This document shows positions 1-9,328 of a stretch of DNA of 64,000 nt, in pieces. The notes below the pieces were generated by a model that did not search any database, was not told where the DNA came from, and saw nothing but the letters and a program-made list of their open reading frames with translations. The position numbers and the translations under genes are program-made. Origin of the DNA: Pseudoxanthomonas composti (GTDB lineage: Bacteria > Pseudomonadota > Gammaproteobacteria > Xanthomonadales > Xanthomonadaceae). The stretch is from contig NZ_SAWZ01000005.1 in assembly GCF_004122095.1 (NCBI RefSeq), positions 326,822-390,821 on the forward strand, in the 5' to 3' direction. Position 1 is the first letter of the stretch; the number at the start of each line of letters is the position of its first letter.

Positions 1-32
1 GTTCCAGCTGTCGGGTGATTGGCCGCTTTCAA

Positions 33-54
33 ATACGTGCATATGCATGCAATA
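33..54. promoter_or_regulatory. Palindrome upstream of marR gene
   Basis: An AT-rich patch in otherwise GC-rich DNA centres on the perfect palindrome TGCATATGCA (38-47), flanked by ATA on the left and TAT on the right. It lies 30-50 bp before the ATG of the MarR-type regulator. MarR proteins usually bind such palindromes in their own promoters, so this may be an autoregulatory operator. Only the palindrome is seen; its use is inferred. Confidence 0.35.
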
Positions 55-83
55 TCCGGTCGACCATCGCCGGATGTCTTGCC

Positions 84-530
84 ATGCCCTCGCCCCCTGC
101 CGTGGAATCGCAGTGCACCTGCTTCCGCCTGCGCCGCGCCGCGCGTCAGGCCTCGCAGCTCTACGACCGTGAGCTGGCCGCCATCGGCCTGAGCCTCAAT
201 GAGTACTCCATCCTGCGTCGGGCCCAGAAGGGCACACGCACCCTGGGCGAGCTGGCGCAGGCCGCCGGCATGGACCGCAGCACGCTCACCCGCAACCTCA
301 AGCCTCTGCTGGCCAACGGCCTGCTGCGCGAGGCGCGCGGCGAGGATGCGCGCCAGCGGCTGATCAAGCTCACGCCCAAGGGCGAACGCGCCATTACCCA
401 GGCAATCCCGCTGTGGCAGCGAGCGCAGGCGCAGATGGCCGCCCTGTATGGCGCCGCGCCGATGCAGCAGCTCAACCAGGCCCTGGATGCCCTGCACGAA
501 GCGCTGCGTCCGCTGCGGGAGGCCGCATGA
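84..530 (+). CDS. MarR family transcriptional regulator
   Basis: A 148-residue winged-helix regulator, the usual MarR length. The DNA-binding helices lie around residues 50-82 (TLGELAQAAGMDRSTLTRNL) and the wing around 83-100 (GEDARQRLIKLTPKGE). A Cys-Thr-Cys at residues 11-13 could be redox-sensitive, but that is inference. I use the ATG at 84 because the stretch from an upstream start at 15 has no MarR character. The gene overlaps the following MFS transporter by ATGA, so the two are co-translated and the regulator probably controls the transporter in response to a small ligand. The ligand is unknown. Confidence 0.88.
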   Translation: MPSPPAVESQCTCFRLRRAARQASQLYDRELAAIGLSLNEYSILRRAQKGTRTLGELAQAAGMDRSTLTRNLKPLLANGLLREARGEDARQRLIKLTPKGERAITQAIPLWQRAQAQMAALYGAAPMQQLNQALDALHEALRPLREAA

Positions 531-1756
531 ACGCTTCGGCCAATCGCACGCCATGGATGCTGCTGGTGGTGGCCTCCAGCATCCTGCTGCTGACCATGGG
601 CGTGCGCCAGACCACCGGCCTGTTCGTCAAACCCATCGCCGCCAGTACCGGCATCGGCATCGCCTCGATCAGCTTCGCCCTGGCCATCGGCCAGCTGATG
701 TGGGGCGCGGTGCAGCCGGTTTTCGGCGCCATCGCCGACCGCCACGGCCCCACCCGCGTGCTGGTGCTGGGTGGCCTGCTGATGGCCTTCGGCTGCGCCT
801 TGACGCCCTTCGTCAGCAGCCAGTGGGGGCTGATCCTCACCCTGGGCGTGATGGCCGCCGCCGGGGCCGGCGCCGGCAGCTTCTCCATCCTGATCGGCGC
901 CACCGCCCAGCACATCCCCGCCGAGAAGCGCTCCTTCGCTTCGGGCGTGATCAATGCCGGCGGCTCGCTGGGGCAGTTCGTGTTCGCGCCGCTGGTGACC
1001 CTGGGCATCGGCATGGCCGGCTGGGCCACGGCGATGTTCGGCCTGGCCGCGGCCTCGCTGCTGACCCTGCCGCTGATCGCGCCGCTGGTGAAGCCGCGCC
1101 GCGGCGACCCGGCCGCCGGCATCGCCCAGGCAGCCCAGGCCGCGCACCTGACCCTGCGCGCGCAGCTGCGCATCGCCCTGCGCGACCGCAGCTACTGGCT
1201 GCTGCACCTGGGGTTCTTCACCTGCGGGGTGCATATCGCCTTCCTGGTCACGCACCTGCCCGGGGAGATCGCCCTATGCGGCCTGTCGCCGGGGGTGGCT
1301 GGCACCTCGATCGCGCTGATCGGCCTGTTCAACGTCGCCGGCAGCCTCAGCGCCGGCGCGCTCGGCCAGCGCATGCCAATGAAATACGTACTGGCCGGCA
1401 TGTACGCCAGCCGCGCGGTCCTGATCGCGCTGTACCTGGCCTCGCCGCCGACGCCGATCACCTTCTACCTGTTCGCCGCCGCGCTGGGCTTCACCTGGCT
1501 GGCCACGGTGCCGCCCACGGCCGGCATCATCGGCAAGCGCTTCGGGCCGCGCTACCTGGGCACGCTGTTCGGGCTGACCCTGCTCTCGCACCAGATCGGC
1601 GGCTTCTTCGGCGCCTGGCTGGGCGGGCTGGCGCTGGAGCGCTCGGGCAACTACCTGTGGATGTGGTACGCCGACATGGCCCTGGCGCTGGTCGCGGCGG
1701 TGGCCAACCTGCCGATCAGGGAGCGGGCCATCGCGGTGCAGCCGGCGAGCGCCTGA
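527..1756 (+). CDS. MFS transporter
   Basis: A 409-residue major facilitator protein with about twelve hydrophobic segments. The loop between membrane segments 2 and 3 carries a motif-A-like stretch (GAIADRHGPTRVLVLGG). A charged cytoplasmic loop near residues 185-215 divides the two six-helix halves. Its look is that of the oxalate/formate-antiporter or cyanate-permease-like MFS groups, but the substrate cannot be read from sequence. The ATG overlaps the marR stop by four bases, which fixes the start and makes a two-gene operon. Export or uptake of the ligand sensed by the MarR protein is the likely job. Confidence 0.88.
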   Translation: MNASANRTPWMLLVVASSILLLTMGVRQTTGLFVKPIAASTGIGIASISFALAIGQLMWGAVQPVFGAIADRHGPTRVLVLGGLLMAFGCALTPFVSSQWGLILTLGVMAAAGAGAGSFSILIGATAQHIPAEKRSFASGVINAGGSLGQFVFAPLVTLGIGMAGWATAMFGLAAASLLTLPLIAPLVKPRRGDPAAGIAQAAQAAHLTLRAQLRIALRDRSYWLLHLGFFTCGVHIAFLVTHLPGEIALCGLSPGVAGTSIALIGLFNVAGSLSAGALGQRMPMKYVLAGMYASRAVLIALYLASPPTPITFYLFAAALGFTWLATVPPTAGIIGKRFGPRYLGTLFGLTLLSHQIGGFFGAWLGGLALERSGNYLWMWYADMALALVAAVANLPIRERAIAVQPASA

Positions 1757-1759
1757 GCT

Positions 1760-2470
1760 TCAGCCGGCGAGCGCTGCCATCCGTGCGCAGAGCGCCTGCC
1801 ACGACGCCCAATCGGCGACCAGGATGAAGCCCAGGTCCTGCACCAGCAGGATGGCCAGCAGCAGCGGGTACGGCAGGCGCACACGCCCCTCGAGCCCGTC
1901 GCGCACGATCAGCACCACCACCACCAACGCGCTGATCGCCATGGCGGCATGGAAGGCCGCCTCGAAGGAGTCGATGCCGGGCATGAAGAAACCCAATGCG
2001 CGCGCAAGCGCCGGCGGCAGCACCAGCACCGCGGTGGAGGCCATGTAGCGCGCATGCAGCGGCCGGTGCCGGCGGTGCCGGATGGCCATGGCATAGCAGA
2101 AGGCGAAATACCCCAACGCGATGAGGTCGACGAAGGTCAGCCGCGGCGCGAACGCTTTCTGGAAGGGATTGCCGCCGGCCAGCGAATCGCACAACAGCGC
2201 AAACCCGCTGGCCAGGAACAGCGGCACCAGCACCAGCGAGGCCCAGCCCAAGGTGCGATGCAGGGCGAAGCGGCCGCTGCGCGCCAGCAGGCCCTGGGTG
2301 ACCAGCAGCAACAGCCAGGCCATCGCCAACGCGCCGTGCAGGTGGCGCAGCAGCCCGGCTTCGGCCAGCCGCGAGAAGTACGTGGGATAGAAACCGACCA
2401 CGGCCGTCAGCAGCACCAGCCCGACGTAGAACGGGGTGTTGTCGTGCGACCGGACTGCACTCATGCGCAT
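1760..2470 (-). CDS. Multi-pass membrane protein of unknown function
   Basis: A 236-residue protein with about seven hydrophobic segments and little else. A conserved-looking centre reads HGALAMAWLLLLVTQGLL followed by LHRTLGWASLVLVPL; a His in each of two adjacent helices suggests cofactor or metal binding, but that is a guess. I do not recognise a named family with certainty. The open frame extends to a TTG at 2503; the ATG at 2470 (or 2464) is preferred. It is convergent with the MFS gene, with only three bases between the stop codons. No operon partner is evident. Confidence 0.7.
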   Translation of the reverse strand: MRMSAVRSHDNTPFYVGLVLLTAVVGFYPTYFSRLAEAGLLRHLHGALAMAWLLLLVTQGLLARSGRFALHRTLGWASLVLVPLFLASGFALLCDSLAGGNPFQKAFAPRLTFVDLIALGYFAFCYAMAIRHRRHRPLHARYMASTAVLVLPPALARALGFFMPGIDSFEAAFHAAMAISALVVVVLIVRDGLEGRVRLPYPLLLAILLVQDLGFILVADWASWQALCARMAALAG

Positions 2471-2568
2471 GGCGTCGATCCGTTCCGGGAATGACGCACT
2501 CAACGCGGCGGCCGAGCGCCGCCGGCCACGCTAAGGCCGGGACCCACCCTGCGCGGGCGGCGGCGACC

Positions 2569-3072
2569 TCAGCCTTCCGCGCAGCGCGCGCACAGCCCGT
2601 GCACTTCCAGGGTCTGCGCCTGCGGCTTGAAGCCCAGCGCCTTGGCGCGGGCCTCCAACTGGTCCACCACCTCGCGGTCTTCCAGCTCCACCGCGCTATG
2701 GCACTGGTCGCAGATCAGGAACGGCACCGAATGGGCCGCGCTGTTGGGGTGGTGGCAGGCGACGAAGGCGTTGACCGACTCCAGCTTGTGCACGAAGCCA
2801 TTGGCCATCAGGAAATCCAGCGCGCGATACACCGTGGGCGGCGCGTCGGCGCCGGCGCCCTTGGACTGGCGCACCATGTCCAGCAGGTCGTAGGCCTTGA
2901 CCGGCTTGCCGGCGTCAGCGATCAGCTGCAGCACCCGCAGCCGGATCGGGGTCAGCCGCAGGCCGCGCTCGGTGCAGGCGCGCTCCACCGCCCGCACGAA
3001 GGCCTCGGCGCTGTCGACGTGGTGATGCGGATCGGTGCAGGCCTCGGCGTGGGCATGGACGTGCTTGGACAT
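2569..3072 (-). CDS. zur: Zinc uptake regulator Zur (Fur family)
   Basis: A 167-residue Fur-family repressor. Zur rather than Fur is indicated by the close match to enterobacterial Zur in the recognition part (LTPIRLRVLQLIADAG, then PPTVYRALDFLMANGFVHK) and in FICDQC-like and HGLCARC metal-site segments, here LICDQC and HGLCARC. The N-terminus is His-rich (SKHVHAHAEACTDPHHHVD), possibly an extra zinc ligand region. With zinc bound it would repress zinc-uptake genes. The start at 3072 is the first ATG of the conserved frame. It lies 17 bp downstream of gltX on the same strand and is probably co-transcribed with it. Confidence 0.9.
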   Translation of the reverse strand: MSKHVHAHAEACTDPHHHVDSAEAFVRAVERACTERGLRLTPIRLRVLQLIADAGKPVKAYDLLDMVRQSKGAGADAPPTVYRALDFLMANGFVHKLESVNAFVACHHPNSAAHSVPFLICDQCHSAVELEDREVVDQLEARAKALGFKPQAQTLEVHGLCARCAEG

Positions 3073-3089
3073 GGAATGACTCCGTTCGA

Positions 3090-4493
3090 TCAGGCCGCTA
3101 TGACCTTGGTGAGCGCCGCATCGATGCGTTTCAAGGCCTGCGCCTGTCCGGCCAGATAAACGGTGTGGGAGATATCCGGGCTGACCTGGGTGCCGGTGAT
3201 GGCCACGCGCAGCGGCTGGGCCACCTTGCCCATGCCCAGTTCCAGCGCCGCGGCCACCTCGTGCAGCGCCTGAGAGACGGTCTCCACCGTCCACTCCGGC
3301 AGCGCGGCGAGCAGCTCGCGCGCCTTGGCCAGCGGCGCCTGCGCCCCGGCCTTCAGGTGCTTGGCCACCGCCGCCTCGTCGTAGGTCTCCAGCGGCCGGT
3401 ACCAGACCACCGCCTTCTCGGCCATTTCCTTCAGGGTCTGCACGCGCTCGCGCAGGGCGATGACCACGTCCGCCGGCGCCGGGCCTGCCGACACGTCCAG
3501 GCCCAGCTTCTCCAGCTGGTAGACCAGGGCCGGGGCGATGGCCATGGCGCCCTCGCTCTTGAGGAAATGCTGGTTGACCCAGCCGAGCTTGGCCATGTCC
3601 AGGCGCGAGGCCTTGGAGTTGCAGTTGCGCACGTCGAACAGCGCGATCAGCTCGTCGCGGCTGAAGATCTCCTGGTCGCCGTGCGACCACCCCAGTCGCG
3701 CCAGATAGCTCAGCAGCGCCTCGGGCAGGTAGCCGGCGTCCTTGTACTGCATCACGTCGGCCGCACCGGTGCGCTTGGACAGCTTGGCGCCCTGCTCGTC
3801 CAGGATCATCGGCATATGGCCGAACTTCGGCACCGGCGCGCCGATGCCTTCATAGAGGTTGATCTGGCGCGGGGTGTTGTTGATGTGGTCATCGCCGCGG
3901 ATGACCTCGGTGATGCCCATGTCCCAGTCGTCCACCACCACGGCGAAGTTGTAGGTGGGATAGCCGTCCGGACGGAACATCACCATGTCGTCCAGCTCGC
4001 TGTTGGCGATCTCGATGGGGCCCTTGATCAGGTCGTCGAACACCACCGTGCCTTCCAGCGGGTTCTTGAAGCGGATCACGCGGTTGGGGTCGTCCCGGTA
4101 CGGCAGGCCGAGCTCGCGCGCCGCGCCGTTGTAGCGCGGCTTTTCCTGCCTGGCCATGGCGGCCTCGCGCATGGCGTCCAGCTCTTCCTTGGTCTCGTAG
4201 GCGTAGTAGGCCTTGCCATCGGCGATCAGCTGCTCGGCCACTTCCCTGTAGCGGGCGATGCGGTCGGTCTGGTAGATCGGGCCCTGGTCGTAGTCCAGGC
4301 CCAGCCAGTCCATCGCCTCCAGGATCGCGTCGATGGCGGCCTGGGTACTGCGCTCGCGGTCGGTGTCCTCGATGCGCAGCACGAACTCGCCGCCGCGGTG
4401 ACGCGCTTCCAACCAGCAATACAGCGCGGTACGCGCGCCGCCGATGTGCAGGTAGCCGGTGGGACTGGGGGCGAAGCGGGTACGGCAGGTCAT
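3090..4493 (-). CDS. gltX: Glutamyl-tRNA synthetase
   Basis: This class I aminoacyl-tRNA synthetase charges tRNA-Glu with glutamate in the cytosol. It has 467 residues, the length of Xanthomonas GltX. The HIGH-type signature is at the N-terminus ([17 protein letters not shown]) and the KMSKS-type loop is GAKLSKRTG near residue 245. A GTG five codons upstream (4508) is possible, but the ATG at 4493 gives the family-typical [11 protein letters not shown] start. Upstream it faces the TonB receptor gene across a divergent region with a Fur box. Downstream it is followed closely by zur. Confidence 0.97.
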   Translation of the reverse strand: MTCRTRFAPSPTGYLHIGGARTALYCWLEARHRGGEFVLRIEDTDRERSTQAAIDAILEAMDWLGLDYDQGPIYQTDRIARYREVAEQLIADGKAYYAYETKEELDAMREAAMARQEKPRYNGAARELGLPYRDDPNRVIRFKNPLEGTVVFDDLIKGPIEIANSELDDMVMFRPDGYPTYNFAVVVDDWDMGITEVIRGDDHINNTPRQINLYEGIGAPVPKFGHMPMILDEQGAKLSKRTGAADVMQYKDAGYLPEALLSYLARLGWSHGDQEIFSRDELIALFDVRNCNSKASRLDMAKLGWVNQHFLKSEGAMAIAPALVYQLEKLGLDVSAGPAPADVVIALRERVQTLKEMAEKAVVWYRPLETYDEAAVAKHLKAGAQAPLAKARELLAALPEWTVETVSQALHEVAAALELGMGKVAQPLRVAITGTQVSPDISHTVYLAGQAQALKRIDAALTKVIAA

Positions 4494-4587
4494 GAAGCGC
4501 TCGGGCACGACGGGAAACGATGAATTTTACCGGAGGGCGTGCGCGGGCGCCTGGATGCCCTCTCCGGTGCGTCGAGGGGATGCATTT

Positions 4588-4606
4588 GATATCGATTCTC
4601 ATTATC
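4588..4606. promoter_or_regulatory. Fur box upstream of siderophore receptor
   Basis: The 19 bases GATATCGATTCTCATTATC match the classical Fur consensus GATAATGATAATCATTATC at 15 of 19 positions, including the whole right half. The site is 33 bp before the ATG of the TonB-dependent receptor, where bound Fur would block its promoter when iron is plentiful. It also lies about 95 bp from gltX, which is unlikely to be its target. Confidence 0.85.
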
Positions 4607-4639
4607 TTAGACAAGCTTTCTACCATCCCCCCACGCCCC

Positions 4640-6721
4640 ATGACCTTCCGCTTGCCCCTCGTGCTGGTCTGCCTCTGCAGCCTGGCTTCCCCGGCCCTTG
4701 GCTCGGAAGAACGTCTCAAGGATCCAGCCATCGACCTGGACGCGGTCAAGGTGACCGGCCAGCAGGCCGCCGGCTTCCTGCCACGTGGCGCGGCCTCCAC
4801 CTCCAAGGGGGACACGCCGCCCGAGCGCCTGCCCTTCTCCGTCTCCGTGCTGACCCGCGCCCTGCTGGACAGCCAGCAGACCCGCAGCCTGGCCGACGCC
4901 CTGGGCAATGCCGCCGGCGTCACCCCGGGTGCCTTCGGTCGCCGCGGCTGGGACGATCTGATCATCCGTGGCCAGGTCGCGTCCGATTCCCTGTTCGTGG
5001 ACGGCCTGCGCACGGCCTCGTCCAATCGCGTGGCCGAGCAGATGTTCGGCGTGCAGGACGTGGAGGTGTTCAAGGGGCCGGCCTCGCTGCTGTTCGGGCA
5101 GGTGCTGCCGGGTGGGCTGGTGAACATGGTCAGCCGCCGCCCGCAGGATCGGGCCTTTGTCAGCGGCGAGCTGCGCACCGGCAGCTACGGCCTGCGACAG
5201 GCCGGTGTGGATGCCAACACGCCGCTGGGTGCGCGCGCGGCGCTGCGCGTCAACGCGATGGCGATGAACAGCGAGGACCCCACCGATCACGTCACCTTCC
5301 GCGAGCGCTGGGTCGCGCCGGCGCTATCGCTGCAGCTGGGCGAGCGTACCGAGCTTATCGTGCTGGGCAGCCACCAGCAGCGCCGCTACCTGCGCCAGCA
5401 GGGGCTGCCATCGGAAGGCAGCGTGCTGGCCAATCCGAACGGCCAGATCCGCCGCGACCTGTTCACCGGCGAGCCCACGCAGCGTCCCTACGACGGCGAG
5501 CAGACCCGCATCGGCACGCTGATCGATCACCGTTTCGACAATGGCTGGCGCCTGCACAACGGACTGCGCTGGCAGGACTTCGACATCACCGGCGACTTCG
5601 TCAGCAACAACGGCATGGCCGCCAACCTGCGCACCCTGCGCCGCAGCGCGGTACATCAGGTCTGGGGCGGCGACACCCTGGTGCAGGACACTTACCTGTC
5701 CGGCACGCTGGGCCCCGAGGCGCTGCGCCATACCGTGACGCTCGGTGTGGACGCCTTCCGCACCCGTGAAATCTCCAGGCAGGCCACCTGCCGCGCCGGC
5801 ACGCTGGATGTGTATGCGCCGGTCTACACCGGCATCGTCTGCCCGGCCAACTTCAGCCGCGACAACCTCAGCCAAGTGCGCTCGGGCGGCCTGTACCTGC
5901 GCGACCAGATCGAGATCGCCCGCCGCTGGCAGCTGTTGCTGGGCCTGCGCCACGATCGCAGCGAGGTGGCCACCGAGAACCATCTGACCGACACCCGCCA
6001 AGCCAGCCGCGACAGCGCCAACACCGGCTCGGCGGCGCTGATGTTCGAGGCCGCCGACGGCGTGCGCCCGTACGTCAGCTATGCCACCTCGTTCTATCCC
6101 AACACCGGCACCGACAGCGCCGGCCAGGGCTTCGATCCCGAACAGGGCCGCCAGCTGGAAGCCGGCATCAAGCTCGACCTGGCCGGCGGCCTGGCCAGCC
6201 TGACCGCCGCGGTCTATGACCTGCGTCGCCAGAACGTGCTGCAGTCCGACCCGGTCAACGACGGTTACAGCATCGCCGTGGGCGAGCAGCGCAGCCGCGG
6301 CGGGGAGCTCAACCTCACCGCCGATCTCGGCAGCGGCCTGAGCGTCAACGCCGGCTACGCCTATACCGACGCGCGGATCACCGACGATGGCGGCCAACCC
6401 GCCAACACGGTCGGCCAGCGCCTGAACAACGTGCCGCTGCACAGCGGCAACCTGTGGCTGCATTACGCCCCGGCGCGCGAGGGCGATGGCTGGAGCCTCA
6501 GCGGCGGCCTGCGCGCGGTGGGCCGTCGCGACACCTATGGCTACACCCTGCCCGGCTATGTCACCGCCGACTTCGGCGTGGGCTATCGGCTGGGGCGCTG
6601 GGACGCGGCGCTCAACGTGCGCAACCTGCTGGACAAGGACTACTTCGCCGGTGGCTTGCAGCGCGCGGTGGCGTTGGGCGACCCGCGCACGCTGCTATTC
6701 AAGGTGGGCTTCCGGTACTGA
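4640..6721 (+). CDS. TonB-dependent siderophore receptor
   Basis: A 693-residue outer-membrane receptor for ferric siderophores. Residues 1-22 form a signal peptide (cleavage near SPALG/SEE). A plug domain follows (SVLTRALLDSQQTRSLADAL, RGWDDLIIRGQ, VEVFKGPASLLFGQVLPGG), then a 22-strand-type barrel ending in an aromatic residue (FKVGFRY), as outer-membrane proteins do. There is no N-terminal signalling domain, so it is not a transducer. The start at 4640 is set by the signal peptide; the upstream 40 codons overlap the Fur box. The siderophore is unknown. Iron-dependent repression is likely from the Fur box. Confidence 0.92.
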   Translation: MTFRLPLVLVCLCSLASPALGSEERLKDPAIDLDAVKVTGQQAAGFLPRGAASTSKGDTPPERLPFSVSVLTRALLDSQQTRSLADALGNAAGVTPGAFGRRGWDDLIIRGQVASDSLFVDGLRTASSNRVAEQMFGVQDVEVFKGPASLLFGQVLPGGLVNMVSRRPQDRAFVSGELRTGSYGLRQAGVDANTPLGARAALRVNAMAMNSEDPTDHVTFRERWVAPALSLQLGERTELIVLGSHQQRRYLRQQGLPSEGSVLANPNGQIRRDLFTGEPTQRPYDGEQTRIGTLIDHRFDNGWRLHNGLRWQDFDITGDFVSNNGMAANLRTLRRSAVHQVWGGDTLVQDTYLSGTLGPEALRHTVTLGVDAFRTREISRQATCRAGTLDVYAPVYTGIVCPANFSRDNLSQVRSGGLYLRDQIEIARRWQLLLGLRHDRSEVATENHLTDTRQASRDSANTGSAALMFEAADGVRPYVSYATSFYPNTGTDSAGQGFDPEQGRQLEAGIKLDLAGGLASLTAAVYDLRRQNVLQSDPVNDGYSIAVGEQRSRGGELNLTADLGSGLSVNAGYAYTDARITDDGGQPANTVGQRLNNVPLHSGNLWLHYAPAREGDGWSLSGGLRAVGRRDTYGYTLPGYVTADFGVGYRLGRWDAALNVRNLLDKDYFAGGLQRAVALGDPRTLLFKVGFRY

Positions 6722-6726
6722 GCGCT

Positions 6727-6812
6727 CGGTGCGCCGTTGCCGTCGTGCCCTCCGGCAGGGCGATGCCGCTTAAGCAGGCAAAGCGTTTGCCGGCACGACG
6801 GCCAGCGCACCG
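6727..6812. repeat. Long imperfect hairpin between receptor gene and lpxH
   Basis: Outer arms CGGTGCGC (6727-6734) and GCGCACCG (6805-6812) enclose inner arms CCGTCGTGCC (6740-6749) and GGCACGACGG (6792-6801). The 42-base interior holds a small GCC-CTTAAG-GGC-like stem. No T-run follows, so it is not a standard terminator. It may be a palindromic mobile remnant or a transcript-stabilising structure at the 3' end of the receptor mRNA. Confidence 0.6.
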
Positions 6813-6915
6813 GCTGAACCTGTGGTGCCGGACTGGCGCCGCAGGGGCTGCGCCGACCCAACACGGAAACAGCTCGCCAGCATGACCAGCCTGGGACAGC
6901 GGCTAGAATGCGCCG

Positions 6916-7662
6916 ATGACCACGCTCTTCATCTCCGACCTGCACCTGGACGCCGAGCGTCCGCAGACCACCGCGCTGTTCCTGGAATTCCTGCAGCGCG
7001 AGGCCATGACCGCCGATGCGCTGTACATCATCGGCGACCTGTTCGAGGCCTGGGTCGGCGATGACGACCCTTCCGAGCTGGCCACCGAGGTCGCCCAGGG
7101 CCTGCGCGCGGTGTCCACCGCAGGCGTGCCGGTGTTCTTCATCCGCGGCAACCGCGACTTCCTGCTGCGCGAGGACTACGCCCGCCGCTGCGGCATGCGC
7201 ATCCTGCCCGACCCCTCGGTGATCGACCTGTACGGCAAGCCGGTGCTGGTGCTGCACGGCGACCTGCTGTGCACCAGCGACGTGGCCTACCAGGCCTTTC
7301 GTGCGCAGACGCGCAACCCGGCCTGGCAGGAGCAGATGCTGTCCCAGCCGCTGGCCGTGCGCATCGGCTTCGCCAAGCAGGCGCGCGCGGCCAGCGCCGC
7401 GCACCAGGGCGGCATGAAGGACGGCGACCGCGCGCAGTACGAGACCCTCACCGACGTGACGCCGGAGGAAGTCGAATCGACCTTCGTGCGCTACGGCGTC
7501 GATACCATGATCCACGGCCACACCCACCGCCCCGCCGTGCATGAGCTGCAGATCGAAGGCCGTACCTGCCGGCGCATCGTGCTGGGCGACTGGTACGAGC
7601 AAGGCTCGGTGCTGCGCGTGACCGCCGAGGGCGATGACCTGCAGGTGCTGCCGCTGGCGTGA
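6916..7662 (+). CDS. lpxH: UDP-2,3-diacylglucosamine diphosphatase LpxH
   Basis: LpxH hydrolyses UDP-2,3-diacylglucosamine to lipid X in lipid A synthesis at the cytoplasmic face of the inner membrane. The 248 residues carry every metallophosphoesterase motif: SDLHLD at the N-terminus, GDLFEAW, GNRDF, LHGD and GHTHRP. Length is that of the family. A TAGAAT hexamer (6904-6909) ends only six bases before the ATG and there is no Shine-Dalgarno sequence, so the message may be leaderless. It is a single gene, convergent with the DUF455 gene. Confidence 0.96.
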   Translation: MTTLFISDLHLDAERPQTTALFLEFLQREAMTADALYIIGDLFEAWVGDDDPSELATEVAQGLRAVSTAGVPVFFIRGNRDFLLREDYARRCGMRILPDPSVIDLYGKPVLVLHGDLLCTSDVAYQAFRAQTRNPAWQEQMLSQPLAVRIGFAKQARAASAAHQGGMKDGDRAQYETLTDVTPEEVESTFVRYGVDTMIHGHTHRPAVHELQIEGRTCRRIVLGDWYEQGSVLRVTAEGDDLQVLPLA

Positions 7663-7980
7663 CTGGCCGCGTGTGGAGCTTGCATGGCGTCGCGTGTTCG
7701 GCTGCCGGGTGTTTGCAAGCGTGTGCGCCGCCTGTGCAGGCGGGAGCGGGTCGGCTGCCTTGAAACCTTTCATTCCTCAGCCGACCTCTGTGGCAGCCGA
7801 CTTTTGTGGGAGCGGCTTCAGCCGCGAAGAGGCTTTCTTGGGAAAGCTTCTTCGCGGCTGAAGCCCCTCCCACAGAAGACCCACGCACAGTCGGACCGAT
7901 TCGCGCTCGACTTGCGCTTTGGGCCCCAGGTTCCAACAGTTCTTCCCAGGTCGATACCAGACAGCCCCACTCGCTTCGCA
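7663..7980. other. Intergenic region without gene
   Basis: This is the convergent space between lpxH and the DUF455 gene. Apart from the REP-like palindrome at 7805-7874 I see no coding or RNA signal in it. Confidence 0.6.
7805..7874. repeat. REP-like palindrome (copy 1)
   Basis: A stem-loop whose left arm begins TGTGGGAGCGGCTTCAGC and whose right arm ends GGCTGAAGCCCCTCCCACA, with a partly paired interior around TTCTTGGGAAAGC. A near-identical element is at 23289-23357 and a decayed one at 45510-45580. GTGGGAGCGG-type palindromes are typical of the REP families of pseudomonads and xanthomonads, which are moved by RAYT transposases. No such transposase is in the window. Confidence 0.85.
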
Positions 7981-8823
7981 CTAGCTCCCCGGCAAGCGCG
8001 GCGGCTCCAGCGCCACCAGCGCATCCAGCTCTTCCTGCTCGAACCCCGCCAGCAGGCGCGCCTGCACGTTGAACGGGCCACGCAAGTAAGGCCCGGCGTA
8101 ATCGCGCAGCAGCTGCAGGAAGGTCGCGCGCGGCTCCACGCCCTGGCGCGCGCAGTACCAGCGATACCAGCGCGAGCCGGCGGCCACGTGCGGCACTTCC
8201 TCGCGCAGGATCAGCTCCAGGATCCGCACCGTCTCATCGTCGCCCAGCGCGCGCAGCTTGGCGATCATGCCCGGGGTGACATCCAGGCCGCGCGCTTCCA
8301 GCACCCGCGGCACCAGCGCCATGCGCGCCAGCCCGTCGTGGGCGGTCTTCTCGCACATCTCCCACAGGCCGTTATGCGCGTCGAAGTCGCCATAATCGTA
8401 ACCAAAGGCCTGCAGGCGCCCGCGCAGCAACGCGAAATGTCGCGACTCGTCACGCGCCACACCAACCCAGTCGGCATAGAACGCATCAGGCAGGCCGCGA
8501 AAGCGATAGACCGCATCCCAGGCCAGATCGATGGCATTGAGTTCGATATGGGCGATGGCATGCAGGAACGCAGCACGTCCCTCGACGCTGCCCAGCCCGC
8601 GCTTGCGCAGATGGCGCGGGTGCACCAGCGCAGGGCGCGCTGGCCGGCCCGGCATGCCGATCGGCACAGGCGCCGGCGCGTGTGCCGGGATCGACAGCGC
8701 GCCGCGTGCGAACGCGGCGGCGTAATGCTGGGTCAGGGCCACCTTGTCCTGCGGATCGGCTGCGTCCAGGCACTGCCGGGCCGCGGAGAACACATCGCCC
8801 GCGGCCGTCTCCAGGCGCGTCAT
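7981..8823 (-). CDS. DUF455 family ferritin-like protein
   Basis: A 280-residue protein of the DUF455 ferritin-like family. Acid and His pairs typical of a di-metal four-helix bundle are visible: HAIAHIELNAID, ARDESRHFALL and REEVPHVAAG. This suggests a diiron protein, but no reaction is established for the family to my knowledge. Its ATG overlaps the stop of the preceding gene (8820-8823), so it is the last gene of the purF transcript. Expression with purine synthesis genes is positional only and does not by itself give a role. Confidence 0.82.
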   Translation of the reverse strand: MTRLETAAGDVFSAARQCLDAADPQDKVALTQHYAAAFARGALSIPAHAPAPVPIGMPGRPARPALVHPRHLRKRGLGSVEGRAAFLHAIAHIELNAIDLAWDAVYRFRGLPDAFYADWVGVARDESRHFALLRGRLQAFGYDYGDFDAHNGLWEMCEKTAHDGLARMALVPRVLEARGLDVTPGMIAKLRALGDDETVRILELILREEVPHVAAGSRWYRWYCARQGVEPRATFLQLLRDYAGPYLRGPFNVQARLLAGFEQEELDALVALEPPRLPGS

Positions 8824-9308
8824 TCGACCGCGAGGGACAGATCGCCCACGGTCACGCCCGGCGGCAGGGCGGCGACCTGCGCATGGATCTGCCCGCTCAG
8901 CGAGAGATAGTCGGCCAGGGCGGTGGGCTCGAGCGCCGCGGTGTCACGCGCCCCGCCCAGCACCGGCGGGACCCGGAAGGCCCACACGCTGCCCTCCGGC
9001 AGGCGCGCGCCCTCGCGCAACAGCGGCGCCACCAGGTCGTAGCGAAAGCAATGCGCGACGAAATCGACATCGCCCAGGCGCTGCAGGAACTCACCCAGGT
9101 CGTCGGCGACCTTCTCCAGCACGCCATCGACGCAATCAAGGAAATACACGTCCTGCCCTTGCCCCAGCTGCACGAAGGCATCGCCGGCCACGCCCAGCAT
9201 CAGCACCCGCGCGCCGGGCCCGGTGAGCCATTCCCAGTCCGCCAGCAAACTGGCGCGGTCCAGGTCCTGGTCCAACGCTACGCACAGGTCTTCCAGGGTG
9301 ATCGTCAT
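8820..9308 (-). CDS. Possible DUF1851 (Tdi1-like) domain protein
   Basis: A 162-residue soluble acidic protein. The stretch GAGDAFVQLG-like region followed by DVYFLDCVDG and a C-terminal LADYLSLSGQIHAQV resembles the DUF1851 domain, whose best-known members are type VI immunity proteins (Tdi1 C-terminal). The match is from memory of the pattern and could be wrong. No toxin gene is next to it, so an immunity role here is doubtful. It follows purF by 20 bp and overlaps the DUF455 gene by ATGA, an operon arrangement. Confidence 0.55.
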   Translation of the reverse strand: MTITLEDLCVALDQDLDRASLLADWEWLTGPGARVLMLGVAGDAFVQLGQGQDVYFLDCVDGVLEKVADDLGEFLQRLGDVDFVAHCFRYDLVAPLLREGARLPEGSVWAFRVPPVLGGARDTAALEPTALADYLSLSGQIHAQVAALPPGVTVGDLSLAVE

Positions 9309-9328
9309 CGCCCGCGCGGCCCGGTCCG

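Noticed and set aside
8820..9308. Type VI immunity gene with a toxin partner
   Set aside because: Neither neighbour is toxin-like, and the gene is embedded in the purF transcript. Only the domain resemblance remains, and it is uncertain.
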